From an uncultured Prevotella sp. (GTDB lineage Bacteria > Bacteroidota > Bacteroidia > Bacteroidales > Bacteroidaceae), in the NCBI GenBank assembly GCA_938023885.1, contig CALJCU010000642.1:1-5014 (forward strand): 5,014 nt of DNA. The letters run 5' to 3'. Each line of letters opens with the position of its first letter. The stretch's first letter is position 1. This document shows positions 1 through 5,014 of the stretch, piece by piece. The position numbers were made by a program, and so were the translations under genes. The notes under the pieces are model-generated. The model saw nothing but the letters and a program-made list of their open reading frames with translations, did not search any database and was not told the origin of the DNA.

Positions 1-52
1 CAAAGATAGCCAAAATGCTAAGAAAACACAATTTTTTTAAAAAACAGTTTTT

Positions 53-84
53 CTTGTTTTAAACAATAGTTATATGTATATTTG
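53..84 (+). promoter_or_regulatory. Bacteroidota-type sigma-ABfr promoter
   Basis: A -7 box TATATTTG (77-84) fits the Bacteroides consensus TAnnTTTG exactly. It is preceded, after a 20 bp spacer, by CTTG (53-56), one mismatch from the -33 consensus TTTG. Transcription would start around 88-93 and give an AT-rich leader of about 70 nt before the first gene. Because the ATG at 74 lies just upstream of and inside this box, it cannot be the start codon if this promoter is used. The promoter probably serves both genes, since they overlap. The upstream 1-52 stretch is A/T-tract rich with no gene seen. The box match is read directly; activity is inferred. Confidence 0.68.
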
Positions 85-160
85 CACCAAACTTGCTTCT
101 ATAATAAAAATATTAATTTCGGAAGACAAAAAATCTATTAACATAATAATTAGAATGAAC

Positions 161-595
161 ATGAGAAAATTTCACTTATTGTTTTATTTGGCTTTGTTGC
201 CAGTCGTATCTTCTGCACAAGACAGAATTGGGTACAGTTATGATGCCGCCGGCAACCGTGTGAAACGTGAAATCGTCATGTCTGTCCCGAAAGCCATGGC
301 GAAGCAGCAGACCTTTGCCGCTGACGGTCAGGCTTTCACCGACATGCTCCGCGGCCATACCGTGAAAATATACCCCAACCCCACGGAGGGGGCCTTGCAG
401 GTCAGCATTTCCGGACTTACGGGTACGGACAAATGCTCGCTCGGGGTCTATACAGCTCAGGGAGCCCAGGTCTTGACGGAGAATGTCAAGTCTGACCATG
501 TTGACATCAACATCAGCAATCAGCCTGGGGGTGTCTATCTGCTCAGAATAACCATAAACAATCATTCAACGACATGGAAAATCATAAAGAAATAA
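161..595 (+). CDS. Small secreted protein: one YD (Rhs-like) motif plus T9SS type A-like C-terminal sorting domain
   Basis: This encodes a 144-residue exported protein. Residues 1-19 form a signal peptide (positive MRK, hydrophobic core, SSA before Q20). Residues 25-39 hold a single Rhs-like YD motif, YSYDAAGNRVKREIV. A linker follows (40-66), then residues 68-144 resemble the Por secretion-system C-terminal domain: VKIYPNPTEG near its start, a central GVYTAQGAQV strand pair, the GGVYLLRI turn, and a basic KIIKK end. In this family the C-terminal domain directs passage through the type IX system and surface attachment. I chose ATG 161 because it places the signal peptide at the N-terminus; ATG 155 (adding MN) is equally possible, and ATG 74 lies in the promoter box. 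The gene overlaps the giant SpvB/Rhs gene by one base, so the two are probably co-transcribed and their products may work together. It may also be a remnant of an Rhs protein tail. Its exact function is unknown. Confidence 0.85.
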   Translation: MRKFHLLFYLALLPVVSSAQDRIGYSYDAAGNRVKREIVMSVPKAMAKQQTFAADGQAFTDMLRGHTVKIYPNPTEGALQVSISGLTGTDKCSLGVYTAQGAQVLTENVKSDHVDINISNQPGGVYLLRITINNHSTTWKIIKK

Positions 596-597
596 TG
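593..597 (+). promoter_or_regulatory. TAATG stop/start overlap deciding the start of the giant gene
   Basis: The TAA stop of the small gene (593-595) shares its last A with an ATG (595-597) in the giant gene's frame. This start yields a clean signal peptide (MKSYITRSLLFLSSLGLPACIHA). An in-frame ATG at 574 would prepend MENHKEI, a charged and unnecessary extension inside the previous gene. A one-base overlap of this type is typical of translational coupling, which would tie production of the two proteins together. Coupling itself is inferred. Confidence 0.6.
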
Positions 598-2073
598 AAG
601 TCATACATCACGCGGTCTCTTCTTTTCCTTTCGTCACTTGGTTTGCCGGCCTGCATCCATGCGGCCGACATGCCAGAGTCTTCAGTCGGGACTCCCGTGG
701 GTGCCGTCTCCGTCGGCAATTCCGGAGCGGCCGTCTACAGTTTGAAAATAGATGTCCCCGACGGCGGTTCCCTGACACCCCAGATAGGCCTGTCCTACAA
801 CAGCCAGTCCGGTGGATATGGGCTTGCAGGTTATGGGTTCAATATAACAGGCCTCTCTGCCATCACCCGGGGAGGGCACGACTTGTTCCATGATGGCAGT
901 CAGGCAGGAGTCACCTATACGGCAAGCGACAACCTGTTCCTTGACGGCAAGCGCCTGATTCTCCAGTCGGGCACGTCGTGCCAGGAAGGGGCTGCCTATA
1001 CAGTAGAAGGGGATCCGTTTACAAAGGTTGTTGTACATGGCAATTACAGCAATAGTACAACAACGACGTGGTTTGAGGTGACGACCAATACCGGTATGAC
1101 CTACCAGTATGGCAATTCCCCCAGCTCCAAGATAGCCTACAAAAACAAAAGCGGCTATTCGCGCATTGCCTCATGGTATGTCAACAAGGCAACTGACAAA
1201 TACTCCAATTACATCACCTACGAGTACTCCGTCAGCAACCTGAGCATAAGGCCCGCTACCATTACGTATGGCACAAATTCGGCCAAGAGCCGTGGGATAG
1301 TCAACAGGGTCAGCTTCGCCTACCAGAGCCTCGGGGGGAATGCAAGGCCGTTTGCCATCGAGGACCAGCAAGGAAAGACGGACATGTGCCTTTCGTCCGT
1401 TACAGCGACAAGCAACAATTCCGTATACCGTAAATACACGTTTGCCTATAATGACAACTCAGACCAGTCCAACTGCAAGTGGACACGCCTTGTAACGGTC
1501 GAGGAGTCCAACGGACAGGGAGAAAAACTTCCTCCCGTCAGGTTTACCTGGCAGTATCTGCCTTCCCCTGCCGTCCATTCATCCCGGCTGGATGTACCGA
1601 CAAAGGATGGCAACAGTTTCGTGGAGGAGACCAGCAGGCAATTTCTCTCGGCCGACCTCAACGGGGATGGCATCAGTGACATCATAAGGGTGTCACCTGT
1701 GAAAGTGCAAACGGCCATCCTGCCCGGCGGCGGCAGCTGGAACTACTATACTTATGTATATGTCAGCAGAAGCAAACTTTCATCTGCAGGAAACGTGACC
1801 TATGAATCCCCTCTGGTCTATACGCTGCCCTCCGGCATATCCATGGATGTCATCAAATCCATGTTTGGCGGGGCATCGGTCACTGACTTTGACGGCGACG
1901 GATACAATGATCTGGTGTTTCCGTTCCAAAACACGGCAACAGGTTACTGGAACCAGGCTGTCTTCTACATGGTCCTGGGAAGCGATGTGGCAGCCGGAAG
2001 GGGGTGGCGGTACCCATGCTTTTGCCGTAAACCTCCAGTCGACAGACAAGGCTCCCTTGTTCGCTACCCTTGA
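595..2073 (+). CDS. 5' part of the giant gene: signal peptide, SpvB domain and first FG-GAP repeats
   Basis: As it stands this frame encodes 492 residues and then stops. Residues 1-23 are a signal peptide; cleavage after IHA (SPI) fits, though LPAC at 17-20 is a weak lipobox, so a lipoprotein is not excluded. Residues about 31-95 are the SpvB hallmark: VGTPVGAVSVGNSG, then a strand ending in LTPQIGLSYNSQSG, then GYGLAGYGFNITGLSAITR. The SpvB-type region continues with FLDGKRL, a WFEVTTNTGMTYQYG segment and SWYVNKATDKYSNYITYEY, to about residue 250. FG-GAP loops sit at residue 354 (DLNGDG) and 431 (DFDGDG). Native sequence ends near R469; the last 23 residues (GWRYPCFCRKPP...) are an out-of-frame tail that resembles nothing in the family. 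In SpvB/TcB proteins this part forms the base of the shell and a beta-propeller. If real, the truncated product would lack the whole Rhs cage. Confidence 0.85.
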   Translation: MKSYITRSLLFLSSLGLPACIHAADMPESSVGTPVGAVSVGNSGAAVYSLKIDVPDGGSLTPQIGLSYNSQSGGYGLAGYGFNITGLSAITRGGHDLFHDGSQAGVTYTASDNLFLDGKRLILQSGTSCQEGAAYTVEGDPFTKVVVHGNYSNSTTTTWFEVTTNTGMTYQYGNSPSSKIAYKNKSGYSRIASWYVNKATDKYSNYITYEYSVSNLSIRPATITYGTNSAKSRGIVNRVSFAYQSLGGNARPFAIEDQQGKTDMCLSSVTATSNNSVYRKYTFAYNDNSDQSNCKWTRLVTVEESNGQGEKLPPVRFTWQYLPSPAVHSSRLDVPTKDGNSFVEETSRQFLSADLNGDGISDIIRVSPVKVQTAILPGGGSWNYYTYVYVSRSKLSSAGNVTYESPLVYTLPSGISMDVIKSMFGGASVTDFDGDGYNDLVFPFQNTATGYWNQAVFYMVLGSDVAAGRGWRYPCFCRKPPVDRQGSLVRYP

Positions 2074-5014
2074 TGTTGAGGGCAACGGCAAGGATGACGT
2101 CGTGTGCGTGGAACAACGCAAGAAGGACAGCTACTATCCAGCAACAATAGTACAATATGCCGGTGGGACCACACTAAACCGTACAGAAGTAAGACTTACT
2201 CTGCCGCAGGGGATAAGCAAAGACATTGAAAAGGTCTTTGTCGGCGACTACAACAACGACGGACTCTCCGACCTGATCCTGCTGTATGAGGGTGGCTATA
2301 AGATCTACTTCAACAACGGAGGAACTGCCATTGCATCGGCATTTACCGAAAGCAAGACAAAGTCGGGTACGGACCTTAGCAATTATTGGAGACTCCAGCA
2401 GGGCGACTTCGACGGCGACGGTCTGTCGGATTTCGTTTACAATAAAACGGGGGAATCTTTTTTATGGATAGCACACAACAATGGCGATGGTACTTTCACC
2501 CATACAAAAACTATAGACACCGGCGTTGCAGACCATGCATCCAACAAGGATGACGACAGATTCTCCCTGATGACCTGCGACATTGACCATGACGGCCGCA
2601 CTGACGTGCTGGTCTGCAAGGCCGGGTACAGGCACCGGGGTTTCCCTAAATTCAAGAATGAATATACAGACACACAAGTCAGGTGGCTCTATTCTACAGG
2701 GTCTGGCCTGAAATCGGCCTATAGCTATACAAAGAACCGTGAAGATGATGCAAATGAAAGTTCCATCTTCCTTGGCGACTTCGACGGCGACGGGTACCCG
2801 GAACTTGCAAATTACGGCAGCGCGCTGAACGGCACCGACAACACTTTCAGTGAGAAAATCAACATCTACAAGTCGGGATATGACCTGTCGCAGGTTGGGA
2901 AGATCACAGGCATAACGGATGGCATGGGCAACAGCAGCTACATCCAGTATGCGAGTGCCACAAGCCCTGCGGTCTATAAAAAGAGCATCAAAAGCACATA
3001 TCCTGTCAATACCTACACGCTGCCGCTGTCTGTTGTGGCACAGATGACGGGCGACAACGGGTCTGCGGGCAGCCAGACGACCAAATACTTCTATGAAGAC
3101 CTCAGGCTGCACATCGCAGGCAAGGGAATGCTTGGCTTCAACACGGTAACCAATGAGAATACAACCTTAGGTATAAAGGAAGTAAACAGCATTACCAAAT
3201 GGGACGAGAACCTCTGGATCCCAACGGAAATCAAGACCTCAAACTCGGTCGGAAAGAATACGGGCACGGTTGTCTCGACCTATTCTGTATCAAGGTCCGG
3301 CAAGAATTACTTTGCCTATGTGTCCAGGAAAGACATGACCGACCTGGATGGCAACACGGCCACCACAATTTACAGCTATGACGCGGCAAAGGGCGTCATT
3401 CTCGACGAGACCGTGAAGAACGACGGCGACAGCATGTACAAGAAGGTGGCCTACTCCGGCTACCAGAACAAGGCCGGAGTATGGTTGCCCACCACTTTGA
3501 CCATGTCGCAGAAGCATGCTGACGACCCGGCACCATATACAACAGTTACAACTTATAGTTATGATGACAAGGGCAACGTGCTTTCATCTACGGTGAACAG
3601 CGGGACCGGTATGGCACTCACGACCACGTCAACCTACGATGCGTATGGCAATGCTCTTTCATCGGTCACCACGGGAAGCGGAGTAAAAACAATAACAAAA
3701 TACAATGACTATGACGCATCGGGGCGTTTCGTCATCAAGAGTTATACCAACCCAGCTTCTGCCGTCAACACCTTCACGTATGACCTGTGGGGCAATGTGC
3801 TGACGGAGAGCGACGCCACGGAGCCCTCCAATGTCCTGACAACCAAATATACCTATGACGGATGGGGGAGAAAGCTGACCGCCCTGCAGGCTGACGGCAC
3901 ACAGACCACCTATGAGACCGGCTGGGGAACTGCCGGCAACAAGAAATATTACACCAAGGAGTCCACCACGGGCAAGCCTTCTGTAACGACATGGTATGAC
4001 AAGGGAGGCCATGAGGTCTTGCAGGAGACATTTGGTGCCAAGGGTATGCCTGTTTCGAAGGCTACGGCCTATAATGGCAAGGGGCAGGTTTCACGTGTCG
4101 AGAACAAGACGGGGAAGCTGACCATCACCCAGACCCTCACCTATGATGAGCGCGGAAGAGTCGTCACAGATGTGCTGAGCTCCGGCAAGTCCGTCTCGTA
4201 CTCATACGGCAACCGCTCGGTCACGACGTCCACGGCAGGACGCACCTATGTCAAGACTTCCGACGCATGGGGGAATGTCGTCAGGTCAACCGATCCCGTC
4301 AGCGAGGTGGAATACCGATATTCTTCAGTGGGCAAGCCAAGCAGTGTGAGGACACAGGGCTCTACCGTGACTATGGCCTACGACGCCGCCGGCAATCAGG
4401 TGACCCTCACGGATCCGGATGCGGGAACCTCAAATTATACGTATGCAGCCGATGGCACATTGCTGACGCAGACAGACGGCAGAGGTATCAAGACTACTAA
4501 CAGCTATGACAACTTGGGACGCTTGGTATCTACGCAAATCGGGCAAAAAAACATTGTATATACTTATGGTACTGTAGGCTACGAAAAGTTGAGACTGGTC
4601 AGGCTGGCTTCTGACAACAACTCCGTGGAGTACACCCATGACAAATTCGGACGTGTCGTTGCGGAGAAGCGTAATGTGGACGGACATGGGACCTATAGCT
4701 TCTCATACGCATACAACAGCAATAACCAGCTGTCCAAGACGACATATCCCGGTGGCTTGGAAGAGTCGTACCAGTATGACGGTTATGGCTTCAAGTCACA
4801 GTCGGCCATAGGCGACAAGGTTATCTATAAGGTAGAGAGCACTGACGGTCTTGTAAGCAGCACATCCTTCATGGGGAAACTCACCGCCATGCAGACCCGC
4901 GATGCACGGGGATATGAAAGCAACGTGAAGATCATGCGTGGTACGAGCGTCCTGGAGAGCTTTGACGAGACCTACGATGGGGCTCCGACAATCTGTTGTC
5001 ACGCAAGAGAACCA
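1985..5014 (+). CDS. 3' part of the giant gene: FG-GAP repeats, TcB-like middle region and Rhs YD repeats (runs off window)
   Basis: Frame 2 is open from upstream of the break to the end of the window. Family-like sequence starts at about 2003; ATG 1985 (or 1907) is only a nominal start, because nothing suggests independent initiation. From 2003 to 4978 this frame gives about 992 residues. The first part holds five FG-GAP loops (2072-2794). Next is a TcB-type middle region: GKITGITDGMGNSSYIQYAS (2897-2956), the TTKYFYEDLRLHIAGKGMLGF segment ending at 3139, whose G-x-G-x-LGF motif is typical of SpvB/TcB proteins, and a WDENLWIPTEI strand. YD repeats follow from 3371. After 4978 this frame gives GAPTICCHAREP, which is not Rhs-like, so the true product continues in frame 1. 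By family knowledge the repeats build a shell that holds a C-terminal domain. No toxin domain, Rhs core DPxG motif or immunity gene is inside the window. Confidence 0.82.
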   Translation, partial: MWQPEGGGGTHAFAVNLQSTDKAPLFATLDVEGNGKDDVVCVEQRKKDSYYPATIVQYAGGTTLNRTEVRLTLPQGISKDIEKVFVGDYNNDGLSDLILLYEGGYKIYFNNGGTAIASAFTESKTKSGTDLSNYWRLQQGDFDGDGLSDFVYNKTGESFLWIAHNNGDGTFTHTKTIDTGVADHASNKDDDRFSLMTCDIDHDGRTDVLVCKAGYRHRGFPKFKNEYTDTQVRWLYSTGSGLKSAYSYTKNREDDANESSIFLGDFDGDGYPELANYGSALNGTDNTFSEKINIYKSGYDLSQVGKITGITDGMGNSSYIQYASATSPAVYKKSIKSTYPVNTYTLPLSVVAQMTGDNGSAGSQTTKYFYEDLRLHIAGKGMLGFNTVTNENTTLGIKEVNSITKWDENLWIPTEIKTSNSVGKNTGTVVSTYSVSRSGKNYFAYVSRKDMTDLDGNTATTIYSYDAAKGVILDETVKNDGDSMYKKVAYSGYQNKAGVWLPTTLTMSQKHADDPAPYTTVTTYSYDDKGNVLSSTVNSGTGMALTTTSTYDAYGNALSSVTTGSGVKTITKYNDYDASGRFVIKSYTNPASAVNTFTYDLWGNVLTESDATEPSNVLTTKYTYDGWGRKLTALQADGTQTTYETGWGTAGNKKYYTKESTTGKPSVTTWYDKGGHEVLQETFGAKGMPVSKATAYNGKGQVSRVENKTGKLTITQTLTYDERGRVVTDVLSSGKSVSYSYGNRSVTTSTAGRTYVKTSDAWGNVVRSTDPVSEVEYRYSSVGKPSSVRTQGSTVTMAYDAAGNQVTLTDPDAGTSNYTYAADGTLLTQTDGRGIKTTNSYDNLGRLVSTQIGQKNIVYTYGTVGYEKLRLVRLASDNNSVEYTHDKFGRVVAEKRNVDGHGTYSFSYAYNSNNQLSKTTYPGGLEESYQYDGYGFKSQSAIGDKVIYKVESTDGLVSSTSFMGKLTAMQTRDARGYESNVKIMRGTSVLESFDETYDGAPTICCHAREP
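1996..2010 (+). other. Frameshift site 1 (extra base in a G5 run)
   Basis: Frame 1 reads VLGSDVAAGR and then falls into an unrelated tail. Frame 2 resumes family sequence at 2003 (GGGTHAFAVNLQ). Removing one G from the run at 2000-2004 gives a seamless VAAGRGGGTHAF. The context is four G runs (GG, GGGGG, GG, GG), which favours slippage or base-calling error. Exactly which base is wrong is inferred. Confidence 0.85.
2402..2421 (+). repeat. 20 bp perfect direct repeat, copy 1
   Basis: This 20 bp stretch encoding GDFDGDG in the fifth FG-GAP loop is identical to 2774-2793. The copies are 372 bp apart, a multiple of three (124 codons). Identity beyond the two copies ends on both sides. It reflects the conserved loop plus matching codon choice, and could support in-frame recombination. 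Confidence 0.85.
2774..2793 (+). repeat. 20 bp perfect direct repeat, copy 2
   Basis: This is the second copy of the stretch at 2402-2421, encoding GDFDGDG in the seventh FG-GAP loop. A recombination between the copies would delete 124 codons (about two blades) without changing frame. Confidence 0.85.
3371..4816 (+). repeat. Rhs/YD repeat array, about 16 units (protein-level)
   Basis: Units follow the pattern Y-D-x-x-G-[NRK]-[VLR]-x-x-x, spaced irregularly at about 20-40 residues. Examples in order are YDDKGNVLSS, YDAYGNALSS, YDASGRFVIK, YDLWGNVLTE, YDGWGRKLTA, YDKGGHEVLQ, YNGKGQVSRV, YDERGRVVTD, SDAWGNVVRS, YSSVGKPSSV, YDAAGNQVTL, YAADGTLLTQ, YDNLGRLVST, HDKFGRVVAE, YNSNNQLSKT and YDGYGFKSQS. 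YD repeats form a long beta-sheet strip that spirals into the Rhs/TcC shell. The degenerate first element at 3371 (YSYDAAKGVI) marks the transition from the middle region. No stop codon occurs in the array. Confidence 0.88.
4973..4992 (+). other. Frameshift site 2 (one base missing at a G4 run)
   Basis: Frame 2 reads ...VLESFDETYD up to 4978 and then GAPTICCHAREP. Frame 1 from 4981 reads GSDNLLSRKRT, a standard Rhs phrase in Bacteroidota. Adding one base next to the G run at 4979-4982 (a T would give YDWGSDNLLSRKR, a G would give YDGGSDNLLSRKR) rejoins the two. The missing base is inferred from family sequence rather than seen. Confidence 0.75.

Larger units (their letters stand above)
1654..2794 (+). 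repeat. Seven FG-GAP/VCBS calcium-loop repeats (protein-level)
   Basis: Seven loops of the D-x-[DN]-x-[DN]-G type, most followed by x-x-D and a hydrophobic strand, start at 1654 (DLNGDGISD), 1885 (DFDGDGYND), 2072 (DVEGNGKDD, degenerate), 2246 (DYNNDGLSD), 2405 (DFDGDGLSD), 2579 (DIDHDGRTD) and 2777 (DFDGDGYPE). Spacing is about 160-230 bases. An NNGDGTF element between the fifth and sixth is the usual VCBS companion strand. Such repeats form beta-propeller blades that bind calcium; in TcB-like proteins the propeller is the gate that docks to the injector subunit. The first two are in frame 1 and the other five in frame 2, which is strong evidence that one gene crosses the break near 2000. 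Confidence 0.88.
595..5014 (+). pseudogene. Giant SpvB-VCBS-TcdB-mid-Rhs (YD repeat) protein gene, interrupted by two apparent frameshifts, 3' end outside window
   Basis: This entry gives the whole gene as it would read if the two frame breaks (near 2000 and near 4979) were repaired. The order is signal peptide, SpvB N-terminal domain, seven FG-GAP/VCBS loops, Tc-toxin-B-like middle region, about 16 YD repeats, then the Rhs tail off the edge. About 1,460 residues are visible. Relatives are SpvB, the TcB/TcC subunits of insect toxin complexes, and Rhs polymorphic toxins, whose YD repeats wind into a hollow shell around a C-terminal effector. An N-terminal export signal is present, as is usual in Bacteroidota versions. 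The frames are otherwise free of stops and keep repeat periodicity, which argues against old decay. An indel error in the sequence is as likely as a real mutation, so 'pseudogene' here means 'not readable as one frame'. Confidence 0.7.

Noticed and set aside
32..52. A/T-tract palindrome as a rho-independent terminator of an upstream gene
   Set aside because: The possible stem (AAAAAC/GTTTTT) has a one-base loop and no GC pairs to speak of; it is simple A/T tract sequence.
74..160. ATG 74 as start of the first gene
   Set aside because: It sits at the promoter -7 box and adds a non-signal extension ahead of a well-formed signal peptide at 161.
574..594. ATG 574 as start of the giant gene
   Set aside because: It adds seven charged residues before a clean signal peptide that begins at ATG 595, which overlaps the upstream stop as TAATG.
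1996..2010. Programmed ribosomal frameshift at the G-run cluster
   Set aside because: There is no clear X-XXY-YYZ slippery heptamer in the right phase with a defined downstream stem, and the opposite indel at 4979 is better explained by sequence errors or mutations.
2286..2471. Short + strand open frame in frame 3
   Set aside because: It overlaps the FG-GAP coding frame, is rich in R/S/T from out-of-frame reading and shows no domain.
2462..3112. 216-codon open frame on the minus strand
   Set aside because: It lies wholly opposite the FG-GAP and TcB-like middle region, whose + strand translation has clear family motifs. The minus product has no recognisable domain; it is a shadow of codon bias.

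Overview
The window looks like Bacteroidota (Bacteroides/Phocaeicola/Prevotella/Parabacteroides type). The evidence is a Bacteroides-style promoter (CTTG, 20 bp, TATATTTG), an AT-rich leader without a clear Shine-Dalgarno sequence, a protein ending in a T9SS type A-like sorting domain, and a very long secreted SpvB/Rhs-type protein of a kind common in gut Bacteroidota. All supported coding content is on the + strand. Base composition moves from very AT-rich (about 1-230) to roughly balanced GC in the genes.

Layout: 1-160 is a leader with a promoter at 53-84. 161-595 encodes a 144-residue exported protein made of a signal peptide, one Rhs-like YD motif, a linker and a C-terminal sorting-like domain. 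Its stop codon overlaps, as TAATG, the start of a giant gene that runs from 595 off the right edge. Read across two apparent single-base frame breaks, the giant product is: signal peptide, SpvB-like N-terminal domain, seven FG-GAP/VCBS calcium-loop repeats, a Tc-toxin-B-like middle region with a G-[KR]-G-x-LGF motif, then about 16 YD (Rhs) repeats. The Rhs core and any variable C-terminal domain lie beyond 5014.

This architecture matches the TcB/TcC 'cocoon' and Rhs polymorphic-toxin shell, in a version carrying an export signal. By family knowledge such shells enclose a C-terminal effector domain. The effector, an immunity gene and any TcA-like injector are not visible, so a toxin role is inference.

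The gene is not intact as given. The frame moves from frame 1 to frame 2 at a G5 run (2000-2004) and should return to frame 1 at a G4 run (4979-4982), where a typical Rhs sequence (SDNLLSRKRT) resumes in the other frame. Both breaks are at G homopolymers and the rest of the frame is free of stops. They are either sequencing/assembly indels, a very recent pseudogene, or switchable tracts. The stretch has no RNA genes, CRISPR, IS elements or convincing terminators that I can see.
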